Source: an uncultured Bacteroidota bacterium
GTDB lineage: Bacteria; Bacteroidota; Bacteroidia; Flavobacteriales; Flavobacteriaceae
Reading direction: 5' to 3'
Assembly (NCBI GenBank): GCA_902594745.1
Contig: CACJNF010000001.1
Coordinates: forward strand, 62,001-126,000
Length of the DNA: 64,000 nucleotides
The stretch's first letter is position 1. The number at the start of each line of letters is the position of its first letter. The notes beneath the pieces were generated by a model. That model saw nothing but the letters and a program-made list of their open reading frames with translations. It searched no databases and was not told the origin of the DNA. The translations under genes and the position numbers were made by a program. This document shows, piece by piece, positions 1-8,673 of the stretch.

Positions 1-471
1 GTAATGTACTTTGAGCATAAATATATATACAGAACTGTTTCTGAAGAGATCCCTGAGAATTATTATACTCTTGAACTAGGAAAAGCAAAGATTAGATCAA
101 TCGGTGCTGATGCAACAATAATTACATATGGATTAGGTGTTCATTGGGCTTTAGATATAATAAAATCTTTTAAAAATTATACAATTGAAATCATAGATTT
201 AAACACTCTTATCCCGTGGGATAAAGAACTGGTTTTCAATTCAATAAAGAAAACAGGTAAAGTATTACTTTTAAGTGAAGACACTCTAATTAATGGGTTT
301 ATAGGAGAAATTTCAGCTACTATTTCAGAAGAGATTTTTGAATACTTGGATGCTCCAATTATTAGAGTAGGATCTTTAGATACACCTGTTCCTTTTTCAA
401 ATAATCTTGAGAAAGCTTTCTTGTCTAACAGTAGATTAAAAGAAAAATTGGAAAAACTTTTAAAATATTAA
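1..471 (+). CDS. 2-oxoacid dehydrogenase E1 component, beta-subunit / transketolase C-terminal domain (5'-truncated by window edge)
   Basis: ADATIITYGLGVHWALDIIK...IEIIDLNTLIPWDKELVFNSIKKTGKVLLLSED is the transketolase C-terminal signature; the frame is open to base 1. Confidence 0.85.
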   Translation, partial: VMYFEHKYIYRTVSEEIPENYYTLELGKAKIRSIGADATIITYGLGVHWALDIIKSFKNYTIEIIDLNTLIPWDKELVFNSIKKTGKVLLLSEDTLINGFIGEISATISEEIFEYLDAPIIRVGSLDTPVPFSNNLEKAFLSNSRLKEKLEKLLKY

Positions 472-926
472 TGGAATACACAAAATTATACTCTTCATTA
501 GAAAAATTAAAGGAAGAAACTACTCCTAAATGGGGTAGGATGAGCTCTTCGATGATGCTTAAACATTGTTCTGCATTTGTTGACGTATATCTTAATAAAA
601 CAAAACTTAACCCTTTTATTTTCATAGTAGGGTTTGTCTTTGGAATATTCCACAGGCTTTATCTAAAGTATATAGTTAGGTATAATGTTAAAAACTACAT
701 TAAAAATCTTCCTACACTTAAAGTATTTAATACTTATCAAAGCAAAAATCTTGATTTTGAATTTGAAAAAAATAAGCTAATCACTGACTTAAAAGAAGTA
801 GAATCCATTGATAATAAATACTTATTTAATAATTTTCATGGAGTAGTTCCTAATAAAGCATTCAAAAAGGTAGTCTACTTTCATACATCATATCATCTAT
901 ATCAATTTGATGTATATAAAACCTAA
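471..926 (+). CDS. DUF1569-like (DinB-like) protein
   Basis: PKWGRMSSSMMLKHCSAFVDVYL motif; paralogue of the ORF at 3840-4283. Confidence 0.6.
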   Translation: MEYTKLYSSLEKLKEETTPKWGRMSSSMMLKHCSAFVDVYLNKTKLNPFIFIVGFVFGIFHRLYLKYIVRYNVKNYIKNLPTLKVFNTYQSKNLDFEFEKNKLITDLKEVESIDNKYLFNNFHGVVPNKAFKKVVYFHTSYHLYQFDVYKT

Positions 927-1366
927 TTTTTCTTTGTTAGATTTTTATTTAAATCTTTTAGTGAATCATTAATCTCTGTTAGAAGCTTTATGTTCCTTGG
1001 TGTTGAGACCTTTTTATTACTAGGGTCTTCAGCTTGTATCTTTAATTTGTTCAGAAACTTTATTACAATGAAAATTGTAAATGCTACTATCATAAAGTCT
1101 ATAAAAGTTTCAATAAAAAACCCATAATTAATAGCTACTTCTTCATTAATTATGTCACCAGAGGAGCTTAAATCTGCTTCCCTTAGAATTATCTTCTTTG
1201 AATCTATATTTAACCCATTAGAAAGTAAAGATAGAGGAGGAAGTAGTATTTGTTTAACCAGCACGTCTATAACAGAGTTAAATGAGGCTCCTATGATAAT
1301 ACCGATAGCCATTTCCATCATGTTTCCTTTTACAGCAAACTCTTTGAACTCATTGAGTAATTTCAT
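923..1366 (-). CDS. mscL: Large-conductance mechanosensitive channel MscL
   Basis: N-terminal LLNEFKEFAVKGNMMEMAIGIIIGASFNSVIDVLVKQILLPPL is typical of MscL. Confidence 0.95.
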   Translation of the reverse strand: MKLLNEFKEFAVKGNMMEMAIGIIIGASFNSVIDVLVKQILLPPLSLLSNGLNIDSKKIILREADLSSSGDIINEEVAINYGFFIETFIDFMIVAFTIFIVIKFLNKLKIQAEDPSNKKVSTPRNIKLLTEINDSLKDLNKNLTKKN

Positions 1367-1397
1367 TTTTTATATGTTTATTTATTAAATTTAACAA

Positions 1398-1802
1398 ATC
1401 AAAAGATTTTTTTTCTACATATCGTTACTATTTATAATTAGTTGCACAAAAGAAGATTCTATTGACTCAAATGCTTTTGTGTCACAAAATATGGATTTGG
1501 GTAAGAAAGCGGTAGGTGTAATTGTATCATCTCCAATCACATCTTCTTCACCAGTAACACAATACAAGCTAACAGTTGGTGCAAACCAAGGTGGATGGGT
1601 AAGTTTTGGAGAAACCTCTCTTCGACGTAGGACTGCCTTCTATATTTTTCGCCCAGCTGGAACTGAAGTAACTGTTAGTGCAGAACCAGCTGATGGATAT
1701 GTTTTCTCTGGCTGGTCTAATGGTTGGACAGCAAACCCAATAACTTTTAAGTTAAGCTCAAATATTGGCTTTTCAGCAGAATTTAAAACTACAAATGATT
1801 AA
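1398..1802 (+). CDS. InlB B-repeat-like lipoprotein; apparent start is ATC (no in-frame ATG before the signal peptide), possible pseudogene
   Basis: The frame upstream of the track start (1479) reads IKRFFFYISLLFIISCTKEDSIDSNAFVSQNM, a lipoprotein signal peptide aligning with MIKRLLYVSLIFILSCSK of the next gene; in-frame stop at 1392-1394. Confidence 0.6.
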   Translation: MKRFFFYISLLFIISCTKEDSIDSNAFVSQNMDLGKKAVGVIVSSPITSSSPVTQYKLTVGANQGGWVSFGETSLRRRTAFYIFRPAGTEVTVSAEPADGYVFSGWSNGWTANPITFKLSSNIGFSAEFKTTND

Positions 1803-2244
1803 AAGACTTTTATACGTATCGTTAATATTTATTCTTAGTTGTTCTAAGGGAGAATTACCAGTTCCTCAAAACCTTGATACTTGGGAACCAATAATTGGTT
1901 ATAACACGCCAAAGAATTCGAATACTCAGGTAAGATATAATTTATCAGTTAACACAGTTGGATTACCTCCTGCAGTTAATCCTACTCCACCTGCTGGTCA
2001 TCACAATGGATATACTTTTGGCTACGCTGGATGGGCAAATTTAGAATACAATAACATCTTTAAGTATGGATGGGTAAGTTTTAATGAATCAATATTAGCT
2101 GGAACTGATATAATTATTACTGCAGTACCAGGTGAGGGATATGAATTTTCTGAGTGGTCTAATGGTCAAACAGTAAACCCAATAACTTTTAAGTTAAATT
2201 CAAATACAGACCTTACAGCGACATTTATTACAAGAAATGATTAA
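1795..2244 (+). CDS. InlB B-repeat-like lipoprotein
   Basis: MIKRLLYVSLIFILSCSK lipobox; GEGYEFSEWSNGQTVNPITFKLNSNTDLTATF repeat. ATG at 1795 preferred over the track start at 1765. Confidence 0.7.
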   Translation: MIKRLLYVSLIFILSCSKGELPVPQNLDTWEPIIGYNTPKNSNTQVRYNLSVNTVGLPPAVNPTPPAGHHNGYTFGYAGWANLEYNNIFKYGWVSFNESILAGTDIIITAVPGEGYEFSEWSNGQTVNPITFKLNSNTDLTATFITRND

Positions 2245-3820
2245 AAGACTTTTACGCATATTAATACCATGCTTATTATTTGTAAATAGTTGTGCTAAGG
2301 ATACCACTGAGGACGACTCTTCAGTATATGTATCACCCCCTTTTAATAACTCAAATACGGAATCACCTTCAACCTCAGTCACTCAGTTTACGTTAACTGT
2401 TAATGCAGGAGAGGGGGGAAGTGTGTCAACTACTGGAGGTACATATAATGATGGAACATCAATTAGTATAGTAGCTACTGCAAGTGAAGGTTATGAATTT
2501 ATTGGATGGACTGGTTCTGAATCTTCAAGTTCAAATATTACATTGACTTTAAGCTCAAATATTACAATAAGTGCAAATTTTGAAATTGATTGTAGTTATT
2601 GGCAAACAGATATTCCTGATTGGGAACAGACATCATATGAGCTTTTTGATATATTCTACCCACAAAATTATCAAGATTTAGGTGCACTATTAAACAATCA
2701 ATGGGGAGGAGAATCAGGAGAATATGGTCTTAATGTTATAAGTGTAGATTATAATAATGATGGTTATATGGATATAATAGGTTCATATAATGATTATTCA
2801 AACTTTATTGATTATCCAAGTGATTATTATGGATATGAAAGAAAGCAACTAATAAGGTTTTATAAAGGTAGTTGTGGAGGTAATTTTGAAGTTGATGAAT
2901 TAAATGATAGTAAATTTCTTGGATTAGTTCATGGAAGAAAAATCCTCTTAGGTGACTTTAATAATGATAACTATGTAGATCTCTTTCTTCTAGGCCATGG
3001 ATATGACAAACAACCTTTCAACGGTGAGTTCAACAAAGCTTTAATGAGTAATGGAGATGGAAGTTTTTTCGATGTTGACTATCAATCTTTTGAATCTTTC
3101 TATCATGGTGGTGCCTCTGGAGATATTGATAATGATGGTGACCTTGATATTGTGGCAGTTGATGGTGGCCGAGGAAAATCACTAATATATCAAAATTTAA
3201 ATGGTCAACTTGAACCAAATGAAACTCTTATTGATCAAGCTCTTATGAATCAAATGTACAATGCGGAGCTTTTTGATATCAATAATGATGGTTTTATTGA
3301 TCTAATTGCAGGTGGACATGACTGGTCATGGGGTCAGAATTCAGAATGTGAATGGTGGGACTGTAATACTTATGATAATGCACCGTTAATTATATATGGC
3401 GATGGGATTGATTTTATAAATAATGACTTTCAGAGATTGCCTGCCTCAGGTATTGATAAACAAGGTATCGTTACTAACTTTGAGTTTTTTGATTTTGATA
3501 ATGATGGTCAGGTTGAAATTATAATAACTAGAACAGGAGATAACATGAATGAAGAGCCAGGATTAGCTTGGGATCAAACTAACTTTTACAATGATTGGTC
3601 TATACAAATTCTAAAGCTTGACGGAGAAACCTATAGGGATGCAACCTCAAATTTCATTGATATATATTCTGGCAATGAACAGTGGATAAGATTTACTAAA
3701 ATAAAAGATATTGATGATGATGGGGCTCTTGAAATGTATAATACATCTAATCCGTACAGTGATCAAGATAATTACTTAGAATGGGAGATTGCATCAAATA
3801 TGTTAATAAAGATTAATTAG
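2237..3820 (+). CDS. Lipoprotein with InlB B-repeat domain followed by FG-GAP/VCBS repeats
   Basis: Lipobox FVNSCAK; GEGGSVSTTGGTYNDGTSISIVATASEGYEFIGWTG repeat; repeated DxNxDGxxD motifs (DYNNDGYMDI, DIDNDGDLDI, DINNDGFIDL). Confidence 0.8.
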   Translation: MIKRLLRILIPCLLFVNSCAKDTTEDDSSVYVSPPFNNSNTESPSTSVTQFTLTVNAGEGGSVSTTGGTYNDGTSISIVATASEGYEFIGWTGSESSSSNITLTLSSNITISANFEIDCSYWQTDIPDWEQTSYELFDIFYPQNYQDLGALLNNQWGGESGEYGLNVISVDYNNDGYMDIIGSYNDYSNFIDYPSDYYGYERKQLIRFYKGSCGGNFEVDELNDSKFLGLVHGRKILLGDFNNDNYVDLFLLGHGYDKQPFNGEFNKALMSNGDGSFFDVDYQSFESFYHGGASGDIDNDGDLDIVAVDGGRGKSLIYQNLNGQLEPNETLIDQALMNQMYNAELFDINNDGFIDLIAGGHDWSWGQNSECEWWDCNTYDNAPLIIYGDGIDFINNDFQRLPASGIDKQGIVTNFEFFDFDNDGQVEIIITRTGDNMNEEPGLAWDQTNFYNDWSIQILKLDGETYRDATSNFIDIYSGNEQWIRFTKIKDIDDDGALEMYNTSNPYSDQDNYLEWEIASNMLIKIN

Positions 3821-3839
3821 ATAAATTATTTAATTTCTA

Positions 3840-4283
3840 ATGCAAATAGATAAGTTAATAAACGCAATAAATAAGCTTAATAAAGATTCAAAGCCTAAAT
3901 GGGGGATAATGAATTCATCACAGATGCTATGGCATTGTAATAAATTTATAATATTCTATCTTAATGAAAAAAAATATTCTCCAAACTATAAGACATATAT
4001 TTTTGGTTCTTTACATTTATTTTATCTTAAATATATTTTGAGGTTGAACTATGAAAAATATCCGAAAAATACACGAGCATTAAAGTTTTTTGATGCAGAG
4101 CGATCAAGTAATCTAATTTTTGAAGATGAACAAAAAAAGCTTATTGAAAGCTTAAAAAAGGTTAATAATTACAATGAAAAATATTTAACTAATACATTAC
4201 ATGGTAAGGTCGACAATTGGACATTAAAAGAAGTAGTCAGAGGGCATACAGCATTTCACCTTAATCAATTCGGAGTTTATTAA
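3840..4283 (+). CDS. DUF1569-like (DinB-like) protein, paralogue of 471-926
   Basis: PKWGIMNSSQMLWHCNKFIIFYL and C-terminal GHTAFHLNQFGVY motifs. Confidence 0.6.
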   Translation: MQIDKLINAINKLNKDSKPKWGIMNSSQMLWHCNKFIIFYLNEKKYSPNYKTYIFGSLHLFYLKYILRLNYEKYPKNTRALKFFDAERSSNLIFEDEQKKLIESLKKVNNYNEKYLTNTLHGKVDNWTLKEVVRGHTAFHLNQFGVY

Positions 4284-4347
4284 TAAATGTCCTATAATTA
4301 ATATTATGTAAAACAGGATATATTATCATTAGTTTGTATATTTAAGT

Positions 4348-4662
4348 ATGATTATATCGACTACCCCTAATATTGAAGGAAAACAAGTAATTCAAGTTCT
4401 TGGAATTGCACGAGGAAATACCGTTAGATCAAGAAATGCTGCAAGGGATATTTTTGCTGCATTAAAAAATGTAGTTGGAGGTGAAATTGACGAATACACA
4501 AAATTACAAGCACAAGCAAGAGAACAAGCTATTAGCAGAATGAAAGATGATGCTAAATCTCTTGGTGCCGATGCTGTTATTAATGTTCGTATAACTACAT
4601 CAATGATAATGCAAGGATGTTCTGAAATTATGGCATATGGTACTGCAGTTAAACTTAGTTAA
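4348..4662 (+). CDS. YbjQ/UPF0145 family protein
   Basis: GARGNTVRSRNAARDIFAALKNVVGGE...EARSRM-type YbjQ pattern, SLGADAVINVRITTS. Confidence 0.85.
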   Translation: MIISTTPNIEGKQVIQVLGIARGNTVRSRNAARDIFAALKNVVGGEIDEYTKLQAQAREQAISRMKDDAKSLGADAVINVRITTSMIMQGCSEIMAYGTAVKLS

Positions 4663-4788
4663 ATGAATGATTCTGAAATGATATTTAGCATAGTTATTTG
4701 GTTAGTCATAATAGTATCCTTGATCTATTTGCTAATCAGAAAAATTATTAAGGAGGAAAATGAAGATTTTGAAAATAGAGATTATTAA
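4663..4788 (+). CDS. Small single-TM protein (41 aa)
   Basis: MNDSEMIFSIVIWLVIIVSLIYLLIRKIIKEENEDFENRDY; read directly, not in the ORF track; ends before a terminator hairpin. Confidence 0.45.
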   Translation: MNDSEMIFSIVIWLVIIVSLIYLLIRKIIKEENEDFENRDY

Positions 4789-4800
4789 TGTAATGGATAT

Positions 4801-4836
4801 AAAAAAACCCATAATCATAATGACCATGGGTTATTT
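4801..4836. terminator. Bidirectional Rho-independent-like terminator
   Basis: AAAAAACCCATaatcataatgaccATGGGTTATTTT between convergent genes. Confidence 0.65.
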
Positions 4837-4854
4837 TAGATTTAAGGTTAAATC

Positions 4855-5670
4855 TTACTGATTTCCAAGAATTATTGGAAGGCCATTTTCTCCTGAACCA
4901 ATAACAATTACTTTAGAGTTATTTGATTCAGAAAGTTTTAATGTAGCCTCTATACCCTTTTCTTGAAGAATTCTATCAGTTAATGAAGCACTTAAAATTC
5001 TGTTTGCTCTAGCTTTACCTTCAGCATCAATTCTTTGTCTCTCTGCTTCTTGCTCTGCTTTAACAAGTCTAAATTCATATTCAAGAGCTTCTTGCTCTTG
5101 TACTAGCTTTCTTTCAATACCTTCCTTTATTGCTGTAGGAAGAGTAACATCTCTTACTAAAACAGAATTTAGTTGAATATGTTGTGATAAAACATTGTCT
5201 CTAGTTTCTTCAAAGATTTCGTTTTGAATAGCATCACGTTTAGTAGAATATAATTGTTCTGGAGTATATCTACCCACAACACTTCTAGCAACTGCTCTAA
5301 TATTAGGAAGTAGAACTGAATTAAGATAATTCTCTCCTTTTGTTTGGTGCAAAAGACCTAATTCCTCATATACAGGTTGATATAATACTGATACGTCTAA
5401 ACTGATCTCAAGACCGTTAGAAGATAACACCTGCATACTCTCCATAATTTCTTGTTGTTTTACATTATAGATAACTAGTCTATTCCATGGAGCAATAATT
5501 TTAAATCCCTCACCTTTTGGTGGTTGATCTGTTACAACCCCTCCTCCTAATGTTCTAAAAAGAACACCGGCTTCACCTGATCCAATGTTTACAGAAGATC
5601 TTGAGATAAATACGATCAATAATAATGATAATAAGATAATAGGTAAACCTACATTTGGTAAATTTTTCAT
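4855..5670 (-). CDS. Prohibitin/SPFH-band-7 family membrane protein
   Basis: SGEAGVLFRTLGGG..., EAEAERQRIDAEGKARANRILSASLT. Confidence 0.85.
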   Translation of the reverse strand: MKNLPNVGLPIILLSLLLIVFISRSSVNIGSGEAGVLFRTLGGGVVTDQPPKGEGFKIIAPWNRLVIYNVKQQEIMESMQVLSSNGLEISLDVSVLYQPVYEELGLLHQTKGENYLNSVLLPNIRAVARSVVGRYTPEQLYSTKRDAIQNEIFEETRDNVLSQHIQLNSVLVRDVTLPTAIKEGIERKLVQEQEALEYEFRLVKAEQEAERQRIDAEGKARANRILSASLTDRILQEKGIEATLKLSESNNSKVIVIGSGENGLPIILGNQ

Positions 5671-5682
5671 TTAAATAATATA

Positions 5683-6429
5683 TTAAGTTAACATTCCTCC
5701 ATCAACATGGAGAACTTGACCAGTTATATAACTGGATAAATCTGATGCTAGAAAAACACATGCATTTCCAACATCACTTGGATTACCACCTCTTTTTAGT
5801 GGTATACTTTCTTTCCAGGACTTAATTACATCTTCTGGAAGAGAATCTGTCATGTCAGTTTCAATAAACCCAGGAGCAATAACATTACTTCTAATATTTC
5901 TAGACCCGAGTTCTAGTGCTACTGACTTAGAGAAACCAATAATACCAGCTTTTGAAGCTGAATAGTTTGATTGTCCAGCATTACCTTTAACACCAACAAC
6001 TGAACTAATATTTATAATTGAACCACTCCTTTGCTTTAGAAATGTTTTTATAGATGCTTTAGTTAAATTAAAAACTGACGAAAGATTAGTATTAATAACA
6101 GCATCAAAATCATCTTTTTCCATTCTCATTAGAAGGTTATCTTTCTTTATTCCAGCATTATTTACAAGAATATCAATCTTTTCAAAATCACTCAAAACAT
6201 CATCGATAAGCTTAAGAGCATCATTGTGATTTGAAGCATCACTTTTATATGCCTTTGATTTAATTCCAAGAGAGTTAAGCTCATTTTCTAAATTTACTGC
6301 AGACTCTTTAGAATTGTTATATGTAAATGCAACATTACATCCATTTTCAGCAAAAGATTTACAAATAGCTTTACCTATTCCTCTGCTTCCTCCAGTAACA
6401 ATTGCAACCTTAGAATCTAATAACTTCAT
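5683..6429 (-). CDS. fabG: 3-oxoacyl-[acyl-carrier-protein] reductase
   Basis: SDR signatures GGSRGIGKAI, NNAG, YSASKAG, GGMLT end. Confidence 0.93.
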   Translation of the reverse strand: MKLLDSKVAIVTGGSRGIGKAICKSFAENGCNVAFTYNNSKESAVNLENELNSLGIKSKAYKSDASNHNDALKLIDDVLSDFEKIDILVNNAGIKKDNLLMRMEKDDFDAVINTNLSSVFNLTKASIKTFLKQRSGSIINISSVVGVKGNAGQSNYSASKAGIIGFSKSVALELGSRNIRSNVIAPGFIETDMTDSLPEDVIKSWKESIPLKRGGNPSDVGNACVFLASDLSSYITGQVLHVDGGMLT

Positions 6430-7301
6430 TAGTTTAAAATTTGTTTTACAGTTTTTCCAATATCAGCAGGAGAATCAACTACAGTAATACCAGATTCTCT
6501 CATTATTCTTTTTTTAGCTTTTGCAGTATCATCTTTACCGCCAATAATCGCACCTGCATGACCCATTTTTCTACCTTTGGGAGCAGTTTCACCAGCAATG
6601 AATCCAACAACTGGTTTTTTATTTCCGTTTTCTGCAACCCATTTAGCAGCATCAATTTCTAATTGACCTCCAATTTCACCAATTAATACAATCAGATCTG
6701 TGCTTTCGTCATTCATAAAAAGCTGAACTGAATCTAGCAGAGTAGTTCCAATAATAGGATCTCCCCCTACTCCAATAGCAGTTGAAATTCCATAACCAGC
6801 TTTTACAACCTGATCAGCCGCTTCATAGGTTAATGTTCCTGACTTTGAAACAATTCCAATATTTCCCTTTTGGAAAACAAATCCTGGCATAATACCAATT
6901 TTTGCTTCTTCAGGTGTTATAATCCCAGGACAGTTAGGTCCAATAAGTCTAACATTTTTTTCCTTTATATAAGATACAACTTTAGTCATATCTGAGACAG
7001 GAATTCCTTCAGTTATCGCTACAATAGTTTTGATTCCAGACTCAGCTGCTTCCATAATAGCATCAGCAGCAAATGCAGGAGGTACAAAAATTATAGATGT
7101 ATTAATATCTTCATTAATTACGGCCTCTTGTACACTATTATAAACTGGCTTATTTAAATGTGTTGAGCCTCCTTTTCCTGGAGTAACACCACAAACAACA
7201 TTTGTACCATATTCAATCATTTGCTCAGAGTGAAAAGTACCTTCACTACCAGTAAATCCTTGAACTAAAACTTTAGAGTCCTTGTTGACTATAATGCTCA
7301 T
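6429..7301 (-). CDS. sucD: Succinyl-CoA ligase alpha subunit
   Basis: VQGFTGSEGTFHSEQMIEYGTNVVCGVTPGKGG; GPNCPGIITP; GHAGAIIGG. Confidence 0.95.
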   Translation of the reverse strand: MSIIVNKDSKVLVQGFTGSEGTFHSEQMIEYGTNVVCGVTPGKGGSTHLNKPVYNSVQEAVINEDINTSIIFVPPAFAADAIMEAAESGIKTIVAITEGIPVSDMTKVVSYIKEKNVRLIGPNCPGIITPEEAKIGIMPGFVFQKGNIGIVSKSGTLTYEAADQVVKAGYGISTAIGVGGDPIIGTTLLDSVQLFMNDESTDLIVLIGEIGGQLEIDAAKWVAENGNKKPVVGFIAGETAPKGRKMGHAGAIIGGKDDTAKAKKRIMRESGITVVDSPADIGKTVKQILN

Positions 7302-7318
7302 CTATTTTTTTGACAAAT

Positions 7319-7882
7319 TTATTTTATTCTTTCGAGATACTGTCCTTTTTCAGTATCAATTTTCACCTTATCTCCTTCATTTATGAACAATGGAACATTT
7401 ACAACTGCGCCCGTTTCTAGAGTAGCAGGTTTAGTTGCATTTGTTGCAGTATTTCCTTTAACGCCTGGCTCAGTGTGAGTTACTTCTAAAGTAACATTTA
7501 AAGGCATGTCAACTGACAGTGGATTATTATCTTCAGTATTAATTATAATAGTAACATTCTCACCTTCTTTAAGTAAATCTGGATAGTCAATTTTTGTTTT
7601 TTCAATAGTTATCTGGTTATAATCATCATTATTCATAAAATAATAATAATCAGAATCATTGTATAAAAATTGATATTGACTAGTCATAACTTTAACTTCT
7701 TCTATTTTATGCCCTGAGGGAAATGTATTGTCAATTACTTTACCATTTGTAACACTTTTAAGTTTTGTTCTAACAAATGCTGGACCTTTTCCTGGCTTTA
7801 CATGAAGGAATTCAATTATTTTATAAATATCGTGGTTGTATTTAATACAAAGACCTTTTCTAATATCACTTGTACTTGCCAT
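7319..7882 (-). CDS. efp: Elongation factor P
   Basis: DIRKGLCIKYNHDIYKIIEFLHVKPGKGPAFVRTKLKSV. Confidence 0.97.
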   Translation of the reverse strand: MASTSDIRKGLCIKYNHDIYKIIEFLHVKPGKGPAFVRTKLKSVTNGKVIDNTFPSGHKIEEVKVMTSQYQFLYNDSDYYYFMNNDDYNQITIEKTKIDYPDLLKEGENVTIIINTEDNNPLSVDMPLNVTLEVTHTEPGVKGNTATNATKPATLETGAVVNVPLFINEGDKVKIDTEKGQYLERIK

Positions 7883-7885
7883 AAA

Positions 7886-8671
7886 TTAATTTTTTTGAAA
7901 GTAACCTTTCATAATTCCACGTTGAGAGTTTTCTATAAACTGAATTATTTCATCTCTTTCAGGTGTTGCATTTAATTCAGCTTGAATAATTTCCATCGCC
8001 TGAGTATTATTATATTTCTTTTGATAAAGGATTCTATAGATATTTTGAATTTCTTGAACTTTTGCACTTGTGAATCCTCTTCTTCTTAAACCAACAGAAT
8101 TAATTCCTACATATGATAATGGTTCTCTAGCAGCTTTAACAAATGGAGGTACATCTTTTCTAACCAGTGATCCACCTGCTACAAATGCATGTGATCCTAT
8201 CTTACAAAATTGATGTACTGCGACAAACCCTGAAAGAATAACATAATCACCAACAGTTATATGTCCTGCTAATGTTGAACTATTAGAGAATATACAATTA
8301 TCACCAACAAAACAATCATGAGCAACATGTGAATAGGCCATAATTAAACAATTAGAGCCTATTTTGGTTGTTCCTCTATCTTTTGTTCCTCTGTTAATAG
8401 TAACACACTCTCTTATAGTTGTGTTATCTCCAATTTCACAAAGTGACTCTTCTCCTTCAAATTTTAAATCTTGAGGCACTCCTGAAATAACTGCTCCAGG
8501 ATAAATATTACAGTTTTTACCAATTCTTGCCCCTTCCATTATAGTAACATTCGAACCTACCCAAGTCCCCTCTCCAATTTCAACATCACTACTAATTGTT
8601 GCAAATGGCTCTACAACTACATTTTTTGCAATTTTTGCTCCAGGGTGTACATATGCTAAAGGTTGATTCAT
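7886..8671 (-). CDS. lpxA: UDP-N-acetylglucosamine O-acyltransferase
   Basis: Hexapeptide repeats; HPGAKIAKNVVVEPF, MAYSHVAHDC, GLRRRGF. Confidence 0.95.
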   Translation of the reverse strand: MNQPLAYVHPGAKIAKNVVVEPFATISSDVEIGEGTWVGSNVTIMEGARIGKNCNIYPGAVISGVPQDLKFEGEESLCEIGDNTTIRECVTINRGTKDRGTTKIGSNCLIMAYSHVAHDCFVGDNCIFSNSSTLAGHITVGDYVILSGFVAVHQFCKIGSHAFVAGGSLVRKDVPPFVKAAREPLSYVGINSVGLRRRGFTSAKVQEIQNIYRILYQKKYNNTQAMEIIQAELNATPERDEIIQFIENSQRGIMKGYFQKN

Positions 8672-8673
8672 AA

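Noticed and set aside
1765-1794. N-terminal extension MAFQQNLKLQ of the second lipoprotein
   Set aside because: It reads through the end of the preceding gene in another frame; the signal peptide starts at the ATG at 1795.
2200-2382. Minus-strand ORF overlapping the second and third lipoprotein genes
   Set aside because: Antisense to better supported signal-peptide-containing genes.
6441-6662. Plus-strand ORF inside sucD
   Set aside because: Antisense shadow; composition (F/S-rich) reflects the reverse complement of a conserved gene.
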